A DNA stretch of 7,256 nt from Nitrososphaerales archaeon (GCA_029237515.1 JARBAV010000067.1:1-7256); one strand, 5' to 3'; shown: positions 1 to 6,442, numbered from the stretch's first letter. The notes: a model not told the origin generated them from the sequence alone. Numbers and translations: made by a program.

Positions 1-21
1 AAAGTTCATCTCGTTGATCAT
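1..21 (-). CDS. Possible start of the next gene (partial, runs off the window)
   Basis: An ATG at 21-19 overlaps the TGA stop of the nucleotidyltransferase in the ATGA arrangement common in coupled prokaryotic gene pairs, and the frame stays open for seven codons (MINEMNF) to the edge. Genes after such nucleotidyltransferases are often nucleotide-sugar epimerases or dehydratases, but seven residues cannot identify a product. This is a positional guess only. Confidence 0.25.
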
Positions 22-752
22 ATTTTTCCTAACTTCTTGACGAATTTTTTGTACTCGTCTAAATAAGTCTTCTTATCACCTATATCTACAAAACCTGAAT
101 TTATGGTGAACCCTCGAACTATTTTATTCTCATTCAGAGCTTTTTTCACAGCTTCATCCATTCCGTATGCGCTAGATTTAGGTACAAGCTTAAAGAATTC
201 TGGTTAGATTACGTAACAACCGATGTTTATTAAACCGGTAATTTCAGGTTTTTCGTTCCATGAAGATACTCTATTGGATTTGCCTACTACTTCTATTACT
301 CCATACCTTAAGTTAGTCCTGTAACGAAGAAGAGCCATTGACAAAAATGCCTTCGACTTTCGGTGTTCGCGAATCATTCTATAAATGTCAAATTCATAAA
401 TGGAATCGCCATACAGGCAAACAAACGTCTCATTTGAAAGGAATTTTTCAGCAGTCTTTAATTGGCCAGCCGTCGCCAAAGGTCTATCCGCTCTAGCATA
501 ATCTATTTTCACTCCAAATCTTCTACCATCTTCAAAGTAATCTTCTATTGCTCTATGAAGATAGCTTACGCATATCACAACGTGATCAATCCTATTAGAT
601 TTTCTATTTGTCAACCAAGAGATAATATGCTCGAGAAGTGGCTTATTGCCCAAAGGCAACATAGCCTTTGGGATGAAAAAGGTGTATGGTTGCAGTCTAG
701 TACCTAGTCCACCTGCTAGTATGACGGCCTTCACAGCATCTCTTGACTTCAC
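18..752 (-). pseudogene. Sugar-phosphate nucleotidyltransferase, interrupted by an in-frame TAA
   Basis: This would join a nucleotide to a sugar-1-phosphate to make an NDP-sugar for surface glycans; the exact sugar cannot be told. Seen: the N-terminal signature AGGLGTRLQPYT, then PKAMLPLGNKPLLE, a first metal-site motif YGDSIYEFD, and NEKPE before GLINIGCYVI. At 204-206 (codon 183 from the GTG at 752) a TAA interrupts the frame. The same frame then runs 61 more sense codons, including SGFVDIGDKKTYLDEY, to TGA at 18-20, giving about 244 codons, a normal family length. The truncated 182-residue product lacks the C-terminal VDIGD segment, whose Asp is expected to bind the second catalytic metal, so it is probably inactive. 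Homologues usually read CYVxEPE, so GAA to TAA is the simplest origin. A sequencing error is an equal possibility. GTG at 734, giving MKAVILAGG, is an alternative start. Confidence 0.85.
204..206 (-). other. Premature stop codon (TAA) in the nucleotidyltransferase
   Basis: The plus-strand bases TTA read as TAA on the minus strand, between Ile and Pro of a CYVI-stop-PEFF context. The coding frame is unchanged on both sides (204 minus 18 is 186, a multiple of three), so this is a substitution and not an indel. A single G-to-T change of an expected Glu codon GAA explains it. Confidence 0.85.
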
Positions 753-760
753 AAGTCATG

Positions 761-792
761 TATATACTTAACAATCGATACCCTTAAAAGGG
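761..792 (-). promoter_or_regulatory. Candidate promoter elements between thiDN and the nucleotidyltransferase
   Basis: The 58-base spacer holds two TATA-like stretches on the minus strand. TATATA at 766-761 lies about 30 bases before the GTG at 734. TTTTAA, inside an interrupted palindrome at 781-792 (CCCTT, AA, AAGGG), lies about 35 bases before the GTG at 752. Either spacing suits a leaderless or short-leader archaeal transcript, so the two boxes support different starts. Cotranscription with thiDN is also possible. Confidence 0.35.
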
Positions 793-810
793 GTTCAGAT
801 TTCAAGTGGA

Positions 811-2154
811 TTATCTAGTGAGCTCGATAAGGATATTGTTAACCTTTCCTACTAAGTGAGACGGATTTGTATCAAATACCAGAATCATAGCCTCTTTCCC
901 AATGTCGCCCAAATGATAAATGACATCCGCATTAGGATTTATTTGCAACGCAGTTTCAATTCCCCAAGGGATCGTACTTCCTTCCATAACTTTTCTGTTC
1001 TCAGGTTCAACAAGCCTATTATATGATGTAACATTAAAAATTCTTTTGCAAATCGCAAGGGTCCTCTCATCATATCGTAAATTGATGGCTGATCGCATGT
1101 GAGGATGTACTTTCATATAACTCATGACTGCAGACCCCATATGTTTTGATGCTCCGAAACGGATACGCCCTACTGCCTTCGCTCGGCTGCCCACTTTCGC
1201 AATTCTCCCTTCAACTGCAGCAATATCTGACACCCCAGTAGGACGAGAAATTGCATAAGCTATGTTGGAGGAGGTTTCTGGTATTAAAGAACCGAAATTT
1301 TCGATTGATTCAATGTTGGTCACGGCTACATCCAGGTCTTTGAGAACGAGGAATCTATCTGAATTTGAGTAGATAAAAGAAAAAGGATCTACAATCAAAG
1401 ATCCTTTTCCCACTTGTATCGAATTGGTCATGCCTGTCAAAACATATTCATTCGCTAAGTGGCAGGCGTGCTTTAACGGAACTTGTCTAGCCAGCTGTGC
1501 AGTGACGGCAGCCGAAAAGTTGCACCCCAAACCATGTAACGGATTAATTTCTATTCTGTTCTTTTTCAATTTCACTATTTCTCTATCTTCGGTAAGTAGG
1601 AAATCTATAACACTCTTAGTTATTTTCGAATGTCCACCTTTAATCACCACATTGCGTGCCCCCATGTCCAATAACGTACTGGCTGCATCGGTTAATGTAT
1701 CGGGGGATCTGATCTTTATCCCAGTAATAGCCTCTGCTTCAGGCAGGTTAGGGGTAAGCAAATACGACAAGGGAATAATAGCTTCCTTAAAGTATTTAAG
1801 ATCATTTTTGTAAATTAAGCTATATCCTGTTCCAGTAGAGAGGATCGGATCCAAGACTATAGGAAATTTAGCATTCTTAAGTTTCTTCTGTACTTCTTCC
1901 ATTATCCCAGAATTATATAACATCCCGATTTTAACAGCGGCCAGCTCAAAGTCAGAGAATATTGACCTTAACTGATTTGAAATTATTTTAGGTGGAATAG
2001 GAAATATATTTTTCAATTCAAAAGTGTTCTGTGATGTTATTGCTGTAACCACTGAACAACCAAATGTGCCATGTGCAGAAAAAGTCTTAATATCCGACTG
2101 TATTCCAGCTCCTCCTCCTGAGTCGCTCCCGGCAATTGTCAAAGCTACCTTCAT
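811..2154 (-). CDS. thiDN: Bifunctional hydroxymethylpyrimidine (phosphate) kinase / thiamine-phosphate synthase (ThiD-ThiN fusion)
   Basis: A cytoplasmic thiamine enzyme. The ThiD half phosphorylates HMP and HMP-P to HMP-PP, and the ThiN half joins HMP-PP to the thiazole phosphate; ThiN replaces ThiE in many archaea. Seen from the ATG at 2154 (447 residues): [12 protein letters not shown] at 8-19, [43 protein letters not shown], and the kinase loop HGLGC at 207-211, whose Cys211 matches the reactive Cys of the usual HGTGC. The ThiN domain fills roughly the last 165 residues, with [15 protein letters not shown] and HPHMRSAI (350-357). The frame stays open to an ATG at 2217, but the extra 21 residues do not look like family sequence, and a TATA box centred about 30 bases before 2154 favours the shorter form. 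HGLGC in place of HGTGC is the only oddity. It diverges from apgM. Confidence 0.93.
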   Translation of the reverse strand: MKVALTIAGSDSGGGAGIQSDIKTFSAHGTFGCSVVTAITSQNTFELKNIFPIPPKIISNQLRSIFSDFELAAVKIGMLYNSGIMEEVQKKLKNAKFPIVLDPILSTGTGYSLIYKNDLKYFKEAIIPLSYLLTPNLPEAEAITGIKIRSPDTLTDAASTLLDMGARNVVIKGGHSKITKSVIDFLLTEDREIVKLKKNRIEINPLHGLGCNFSAAVTAQLARQVPLKHACHLANEYVLTGMTNSIQVGKGSLIVDPFSFIYSNSDRFLVLKDLDVAVTNIESIENFGSLIPETSSNIAYAISRPTGVSDIAAVEGRIAKVGSRAKAVGRIRFGASKHMGSAVMSYMKVHPHMRSAINLRYDERTLAICKRIFNVTSYNRLVEPENRKVMEGSTIPWGIETALQINPNADVIYHLGDIGKEAMILVFDTNPSHLVGKVNNILIELTR

Positions 2155-2180
2155 TGCGGCAGAATATTGCATTCGAGCGC

Positions 2181-2190
2181 TTATAATAAG
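2181..2190 (-). promoter_or_regulatory. Putative TATA box of thiDN
   Basis: CTTATTATAA on the minus strand, with TTATAA centred near 2184, lies about 30 bases before the ATG at 2154. Archaeal initiation about 26 bases downstream would give a nearly leaderless mRNA, supporting that start over the ATG at 2217. Another A/T-rich stretch (about 2237-2252) could serve the longer form. Confidence 0.45.
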
Positions 2191-2217
2191 TAGGTCAAGA
2201 AATTGTTCCCATCCCAA

Positions 2218-2304
2218 AGGTGGGCATCGCTTAAATTAATATATTGATATTTTCCCACAATAGATCTTGTCGCAATAAGAATAAATCTGGTTTGATACTG
2301 TTCT
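2218..2304. promoter_or_regulatory. A/T-rich divergent promoter spacer, thiDN / apgM
   Basis: The spacer between the longest possible thiDN frame and apgM is strongly A/T rich and includes the 8-base palindrome AATATATT at 2238-2245. AATAAG and ATAAAT around 2274-2286 lie 22-35 bases before the two TTG candidates of apgM and may form its TATA region. No riboswitch-like structure was recognised. Confidence 0.35.
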
Positions 2305-3600
2305 TTGGGATTGAAACCAGCTTCTTCAAAAGCTATCTATGTCTTATTAGATGGCGTGGGTGATTTGCCAAACCCTTCGCTAGGAGGACTTACTCCGCTA
2401 GAAGCGGCGAGGACTCCTTATTTGGACCAGTTGACTTCCAACGGCTGTTTAGGAAGTGTGGTCAGCGTAGGGAAGGGAATTGCCCCCCAATCAGACATTG
2501 CAGTATTTAACATGTTAGGTTACGATTTTAAGGACCTTGGGTATCCAGGACGTGGTATCATCGAGGCCCTAGGAATGGGGATGGATTTCAGGAACGGTGA
2601 CCTAGTCCTGCGGGGAAACTTTGCGACAATTGACGAACAAGGGAACATAACTGATAGAAGGGCAGGAAGGATTATTCAACGCGATGAAGCCGTCGAAGTG
2701 TGTATGAAACTGGAAAAAAGTCTGAAGCTTACTCACAATATTAAGGTCACATTACAGCCAAGCGTAGGGCATCGAGTAATCGTTAAATTCAGTGATCCCT
2801 CCCGTAGTCTCTCATCAAAAGTATCGAACACAGATCCGGCATATGATCGAATTGACGGAATGGGGGTAGCCAGAGAAAGTACAAACCTGAAGATGCAAAA
2901 ATGTGTGCCGGAGGAAGGAGGTGATTCTGCAGCCGCTTCTGCGCAGGCAATTAATGAATTCAGCAGTCAGGCTGTCCAAATATTGTCCAACCACCCCGTT
3001 AATAGTCGTCGCGCAGCTAATGGATTGAAGCCAATGAATGCGATCTTGTTACGGGATTCCGGAAATCATTTACCTTCAATTGAACCAATTTCAAAGAGAT
3101 ATGGCTTGGAGTTTGGTTCGGTCGTGGATATGCCAGTGGAGGTTGGAATATCAAGAATCACGGGAATGCATTACACGACAGGTGGAGACATTAACGCGTA
3201 TCAAGAAAAGGCAACGAAGTGTATGGAACAAATAAAGAAGTGGGACGTGGTATATGTACATATCAAAGGCCCCGATGAATACGGTCATGATGGTGATGCA
3301 AAAGGAAAGAAAACGAGCATAGAACAAATAGACGAACTTTTCTTCGGTACTTTGCTAAGAAATGTGGACGTATCAGAGATAGTGTTAATTGTTTCAGGCG
3401 ACCACTCTACGCCTTGCATAAGAAAGGCTCACACAGATGATCCGATACCAGTATTATTCACCGGATGGGGTGTCGAAAAGGACAAGAGTACAAGATTTAC
3501 AGAAAGAGAATCGTTGCGGGGAAGCAGAGGATCAATGAAAGGGGTTGAAATATTGCCGTTCGTTACAAAGACACTTTTTTTTAGGAGTAGCAAAGAATGA
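2305..3600 (+). CDS. apgM: 2,3-bisphosphoglycerate-independent phosphoglycerate mutase, archaeal type
   Basis: It interconverts 3- and 2-phosphoglycerate in cytoplasmic glycolysis/gluconeogenesis; in an autotrophic archaeon it would mainly serve gluconeogenesis. It belongs to the alkaline-phosphatase superfamily and needs two metals. Seen: LLDGVGD with metal ligand Asp16, GIAPQSD with the expected phosphorylated Ser63, NMLGYD, GRGIIEALGMG, GNFATID, DRRAGR, VGHRVIVKF, KGPDEYGHDGD (Asp324, His328), and SGDHSTP with Asp366-His367 followed by KAHTDDPIPVLFTG (His376). The length of 431 residues is close to the family. The start is TTG at 2305, since a TGA at 2293-2295 closes the frame upstream; TTG at 2311 is an equal alternative. 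Its end faces the HTH gene across 20 bases. Eight T residues at 3575-3582 lie inside the last codons. Confidence 0.94.
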   Translation: MGLKPASSKAIYVLLDGVGDLPNPSLGGLTPLEAARTPYLDQLTSNGCLGSVVSVGKGIAPQSDIAVFNMLGYDFKDLGYPGRGIIEALGMGMDFRNGDLVLRGNFATIDEQGNITDRRAGRIIQRDEAVEVCMKLEKSLKLTHNIKVTLQPSVGHRVIVKFSDPSRSLSSKVSNTDPAYDRIDGMGVARESTNLKMQKCVPEEGGDSAAASAQAINEFSSQAVQILSNHPVNSRRAANGLKPMNAILLRDSGNHLPSIEPISKRYGLEFGSVVDMPVEVGISRITGMHYTTGGDINAYQEKATKCMEQIKKWDVVYVHIKGPDEYGHDGDAKGKKTSIEQIDELFFGTLLRNVDVSEIVLIVSGDHSTPCIRKAHTDDPIPVLFTGWGVEKDKSTRFTERESLRGSRGSMKGVEILPFVTKTLFFRSSKE

Positions 3601-3620
3601 CACAAGTTGCCAGCTCTAAT

Positions 3621-4028
3621 CTAGAATCTACCCGACATTAAGTTTCCCTTACATAGTTGACAGACTCCTTCATCTATGTTGGATTCAATGTTGTGGTGTA
3701 TGTCACATATGATTAGAGAGTGGCGAATATAGTTGCATAGTTCAATAAATTTCGACATGGTGTAAGGCGTATATGCTTTATTTGATGCCAGGTCGCGCGC
3801 TATATCGTCGATCATTTCAATTATTTGTTCTACCAAACTAAGTTTAGACATTAATTCAGTATCTCCACGTGTACCCCGAACATAATTGCTGACTGCTGCC
3901 TGCGTTACCCCAAGTACTTTTGCAACTACCTCTTCCTTCATGCTGTACTCCCCAGTGAGTTTTTGTGCTAGAATAGCTCTAACCGCTGGGATGAGAGACT
4001 TTGCTTCTATTTCTGATGGCAGTAGCAT
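3621..4028 (-). CDS. Small HTH transcriptional regulator, COG2522/ThiR-like, without a ThiN domain
   Basis: A probable cytoplasmic DNA-binding protein of 135 residues. The N-terminus MLLPSEIEAKSLIPAVRAILAQKL resembles the conserved opening of archaeal COG2522 regulators, the family to which the DNA-binding part of ThiR belongs. A helix-turn-helix of XRE type follows at about 30-52, with VAKVLGVTQAAVSNYVRG as turn and recognition helix. A helical segment (about 57-105) may dimerise. The C-terminus carries Cys108-x2-His111 and Cys123-x2-Cys126, a likely zinc-binding knuckle. ThiR proteins of other archaea add a C-terminal ThiN domain as a thiamine-phosphate sensor; that is absent here. Its target is unknown. 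The divergent oxidoreductase promoter, with palindromes, and its own promoter are the nearest candidates. The ATG at 4028 is supported by a TATA box about 35 bases upstream. Confidence 0.85.
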   Translation of the reverse strand: MLLPSEIEAKSLIPAVRAILAQKLTGEYSMKEEVVAKVLGVTQAAVSNYVRGTRGDTELMSKLSLVEQIIEMIDDIARDLASNKAYTPYTMSKFIELCNYIRHSLIICDIHHNIESNIDEGVCQLCKGNLMSGRF

Positions 4029-4056
4029 TTTGAGGATAATGAAAAACGACTTTTTT

Positions 4057-4067
4057 ATTATTTAAAG
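4057..4067 (-). promoter_or_regulatory. Putative TATA box of the HTH regulator gene
   Basis: CTTTAAATAAT on the minus strand is centred about 35 bases before the ATG at 4028, implying a short leader of about 9 bases. It is the best TATA match on that strand in the spacer. Confidence 0.5.
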
Positions 4068-4089
4068 TTTATTTTGAAACTTGACGAAT

Positions 4090-4109
4090 TTCAAGCATAT
4101 GGCATTGAA
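4090..4109. promoter_or_regulatory. Imperfect dyad just upstream of the oxidoreductase TATA box
   Basis: TTCAA at 4090-4094 and TTGAA at 4105-4109 form an inverted repeat around ten bases that contain CATATG. It abuts the TATA-like stretch of the oxidoreductase gene, where archaeal factor-B recognition or activator/repressor sites usually lie. Short arms in A/T-rich DNA make chance plausible. Confidence 0.3.
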
Positions 4110-4111
4110 TA

Positions 4112-4121
4112 TTTTTAAATA
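4112..4121 (+). promoter_or_regulatory. Putative TATA box of the LLM oxidoreductase gene
   Basis: TTTTTAAATA is the best TATA-like match on the plus strand in the spacer. Initiation about 26 bases downstream would fall near 4142, giving a leader of about 50 bases, unlike the short leaders inferred for the neighbours. Confidence 0.45.
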
Positions 4122-4145
4122 CATGTGCTCAGTGGATCTATTAAC

Positions 4146-4167
4146 GATATGCATATCCAAAATTTTG
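4146..4167. promoter_or_regulatory. Two abutting perfect palindromes, candidate operator
   Basis: GATATGCATATC (4146-4157) is a perfect 12-base palindrome, followed with no gap by the perfect 10-base palindrome CAAAATTTTG (4158-4167). They lie just after the inferred transcription start of the oxidoreductase gene and in the spacer it shares with the HTH regulator gene. That is where a repressor could block transcription. The binding protein is inferred, not shown. Confidence 0.4.
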
Positions 4168-4171
4168 AATT

Positions 4172-4180
4172 AGAAGGGGG
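4172..4180 (+). promoter_or_regulatory. Purine-rich Shine-Dalgarno-like tract before the LLM gene
   Basis: AGAAGGGGG ends 13 bases before the ATG at 4194. It only partly matches the archaeal anti-SD complement, and the spacing is longer than usual, but it fits a leadered mRNA. The in-frame TAA directly before the ATG (4191-4193) fixes the start. Confidence 0.3.
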
Positions 4181-4193
4181 ATTATTGTCATAA

Positions 4194-5276
4194 ATGAAGA
4201 TAAAATTTGGATTTACTCAAGGACTAAACGTTGCAAGACTAGGATTAGACGAAACTCAGATAGTGACTGCTTGTCAAATGGCGGACAGAATGAACTATGA
4301 TTCCGTTTGGATGATGGATCATTCTAACGTTCCTCAGTGGAAAAATGCGGTCGTGAATGATGCCTGGTTGATGTTGGCGGCTATAGGGGCGGTGACTCAC
4401 AATGTTGAGCTTGGCACTTGCGTTACTGATGCTATAAGGAGACATCCTTCGACTATTGCACAGTCCACTATTACTCTTGACAGGATTACAAAAGGACGTT
4501 CAATTCTAGGAATAGGAGCAGGCGAAGCACAAAACGTCGTAGACTTCGGAATCGAATTTGACAAACCTGTGACAAAATTTAAGGAGCAGCTTGAAGTAAT
4601 TGAAAAATTGTTCGATTCCGAACCTGATAATCGTGTAAACTATGATGGCAAGTATTACAAGCTGATAAATGCCTGCCTGCAGACGAAGTGCATTCGTAAA
4701 CCTCGGCCACCAATTTACATTGCAGCTGGAGCACCAAAGACATTAGATTTGTGCGCACGTTACGGAGACGGATGGATTCCTATTGGATATACCCCTGAAC
4801 TTTTCAAACATCACGCGACAGTAATTGTAGAAAAGGCGAAAGAACACGGGAGGAGTCTAGACGATTTTCAGTTCGCTAACGATGTAGACATATACTTCAC
4901 TGAAGACGGCGAAGAAGCATGGAATAAGATGAAGAATGCAGTGAAGGTTAGTTTGTACAAACCAGAATTGCTCAAGGTTCACAATATCGAACAGGATTCA
5001 GAATTCGACTTTCGGAGGTATTTTACGGAGTATGCTATGAACAAGCCTGAATTGATGCAGCAGATGAAGCGTGCAGCTCTCAAAATTCCCGATGGTGTAG
5101 CAAGGTCGGCCATTGGAGTGGGGAGACCAGACGATGCAATAGAAATGCTTGAAAGGTTCATTAAGGCCGGAACTAACCATTTTATCATACGCTTCGGGGG
5201 TGATGGATATTTCCAGAACATTGATACATTTGGAAACAAGGTCATACCTTATTTCAAGGATAGGAAAATTAACTGA
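4194..5276 (+). CDS. LLM-class (luciferase-like) F420-dependent oxidoreductase
   Basis: A cytoplasmic TIM-barrel oxidoreductase of the bacterial-luciferase-like family, of the branch that usually uses coenzyme F420 and contains methylene-tetrahydromethanopterin reductase (Mer). Seen: the first strand MKIKFGFTQG, YDSVWMMDH (35-43), VELGTCVTDAIRRHPSTIAQ (71-90) covering the cofactor-binding turn and the conserved RHP, then TLDRITKGRSILGIGAGEAQN (94-114), RPPIYIAAGAP, ARYGDGWIP, and a C-terminal GRPDDAIEMLERFIKAGTNHFIIR. At 360 residues it is longer than typical Mer (about 320-330). Databases often label thaumarchaeal relatives as Mer, but ammonia oxidisers do not run methanogenesis, so the substrate is best left open. 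It is convergent with the nuclease gene, with only 3 bases between stops. A divergent HTH gene may control it. Confidence 0.88.
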   Translation: MKIKFGFTQGLNVARLGLDETQIVTACQMADRMNYDSVWMMDHSNVPQWKNAVVNDAWLMLAAIGAVTHNVELGTCVTDAIRRHPSTIAQSTITLDRITKGRSILGIGAGEAQNVVDFGIEFDKPVTKFKEQLEVIEKLFDSEPDNRVNYDGKYYKLINACLQTKCIRKPRPPIYIAAGAPKTLDLCARYGDGWIPIGYTPELFKHHATVIVEKAKEHGRSLDDFQFANDVDIYFTEDGEEAWNKMKNAVKVSLYKPELLKVHNIEQDSEFDFRRYFTEYAMNKPELMQQMKRAALKIPDGVARSAIGVGRPDDAIEMLERFIKAGTNHFIIRFGGDGYFQNIDTFGNKVIPYFKDRKIN

Positions 5277-5279
5277 GAA

Positions 5280-6347
5280 TTAGCCAAAGTAAGAGTCAAT
5301 CAGACTTTGATTACTTGGGTGGGCTATCTTCCTTAATCGATTTGTAGCTTCTCCTTTCTGTTTGTTTTGCCCTTTGAGAGATATTGCCTCGAAGCCCATG
5401 GTCCGCAGTGTCATGGCAAAATAATCTGCAAATCCGTGAATCGTATATACCTTTTCAGGATTGCAGTATTTCACGATTTCAAGCAGCTCGTTATAATCAC
5501 AATGGTCGCTTATTGGGACGGCATAATCTAAGCCCATCACCTGTCTAAATCTTGCTCTTGTAGCCCAGCCCGTAAAACCGACTGTGACAGCATTGCAACA
5601 TGATTTTATGGTTTTGATAAGCTCTGCTCCCCTGCTCAAGAAAGGTGAGATCATAATCCATGGTACTCCGCGTTTAATAATTCCCTTTTCCCTTGCTTGC
5701 GAAAAGGTTATACCATTTTTAAGCGGTATCCCCAACTGCCTATAAACAGAATTCATTACGTCCACTGATTCATGGACGATCAGTGGATCCCAATGCCTGA
5801 AAAATTCAGTGAGGAGTTGAGCCTTTCCCAATGGGTAGCCCATTAAGATTAGAGGAATGCCCCGATTGTACATTTTCGATATCAGCTCATTGGTCTCGTG
5901 AATGCACTGCTCTAATGAAGGAAAAACATACTCCGGTCTAGCAAAAGTAGATTCCAAGATCAAATTCTTTACTTTTGGAAGTCTTATACCTTTTAGGAAT
6001 GCACGTTTACGTGTAGAGATATCTCCTGTATAAAACAATTCATCAGGTATCAGAAAACCTCTAGAACCTAAAATATGCCCCGTATCTAGAAGACGGTATT
6101 CCTCCGGAGTCTTTACTGGTGTTTCCAATTCATGCCCCCTTGAAGAGGCTATTACAACTGTGGCTTGTGAAGCCAGTATCTTCCTCGAACCATTATGTTT
6201 CCTTCTTCGTAACGCAAGGTGATCCGTGTGTGCGTGTGAAACAAAGGTAAAATCAGAATCATACTGTCGTTTAGGATCCAACGAGATGGATCTGCCGCCA
6301 ACTCGAATTGCCAAGACTCCTTCATTTAGTGCAACTTGGATTCCCAA
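5280..6347 (-). CDS. Metallo-beta-lactamase / beta-CASP-like nuclease, DNA-ligase-associated exonuclease type
   Basis: A predicted zinc-dependent nuclease of the family that holds CPSF73/Ysh1 RNA nucleases and the short DNA-ligase-associated exonucleases. Seen in 355 residues: HAHTDH (38-43), His91 in DTGHILGS, Asp109 in YTGD, and the acidic ESTF (Glu132). The cap region has MGYPLGKAQLL (169-179). These are followed by TGWATRARFRQ, SDHCDYNELLEI (His282) and IHGF (His304), so all metal ligands expected of the fold are present. YPLGKAQ and SDHxDYxxLL resemble the ligase-associated exonucleases more than true CPSF proteins. No ligase gene is in the window, so DNA versus RNA substrate stays open. 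The start is TTG at 6347, about 36 bases after a TATA-like box. The frame stays open 16 more codons upstream but offers no start codon. Confidence 0.85.
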   Translation of the reverse strand: MGIQVALNEGVLAIRVGGRSISLDPKRQYDSDFTFVSHAHTDHLALRRRKHNGSRKILASQATVVIASSRGHELETPVKTPEEYRLLDTGHILGSRGFLIPDELFYTGDISTRKRAFLKGIRLPKVKNLILESTFARPEYVFPSLEQCIHETNELISKMYNRGIPLILMGYPLGKAQLLTEFFRHWDPLIVHESVDVMNSVYRQLGIPLKNGITFSQAREKGIIKRGVPWIMISPFLSRGAELIKTIKSCCNAVTVGFTGWATRARFRQVMGLDYAVPISDHCDYNELLEIVKYCNPEKVYTIHGFADYFAMTLRTMGFEAISLKGQNKQKGEATNRLRKIAHPSNQSLIDSYFG

Positions 6348-6378
6348 TCTACAGGCCTTGACCCATTCTTCGCCGAAG

Positions 6379-6387
6379 TATTTTAAT
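6379..6387 (-). promoter_or_regulatory. Putative TATA box of the nuclease gene
   Basis: ATTAAAATA on the minus strand is centred about 36 bases before the TTG at 6347, implying a leader of about 10 bases. This supports the TTG start. Confidence 0.45.
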
Positions 6388-6442
6388 GTTAATCATCGCG
6401 GGCCAGTGTTCTTGTACTCGAGCTCAACCGATCTTACCACGA

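Noticed and set aside
462..707. Plus-strand open frame inside the nucleotidyltransferase, and similar antisense frames in thiDN, the LLM gene, the nuclease and purN
   Set aside because: They mirror strong coding sequence on the opposite strand and have no recognisable motifs.
2155..2217. ATG at 2217 as the thiDN start
   Set aside because: The added 21 residues do not resemble ThiD N-termini, whereas [19 protein letters not shown] from 2154 does, and the TATA spacing favours 2154.
2155..2304. A TPP riboswitch or other structured leader for thiDN
   Set aside because: No thi-box-like conserved segments were seen on either strand, and the inferred thiDN leader is too short to hold one.
3575..3582. 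Eight-T run as a transcription terminator for apgM
   Set aside because: It lies inside the last apgM codons (encoding Leu-Phe-Phe), before the stop, and no hairpin precedes it. It may still aid termination, but I cannot support a terminator call.
5297..5312. Small hairpin AATCA / TGATT near the convergent junction as a terminator
   Set aside because: The five-base arms are A/T rich, lie inside the nuclease gene and are not followed by a T run.
6348..6395. N-terminal extension of the nuclease (frame open for 16 codons upstream, reading like KYFGEEWVKACR)
   Set aside because: The stretch looks protein-like but has no ATG, GTG or TTG, and it overlaps the probable TATA box. The TTG at 6347 opens directly on the family's first strand.
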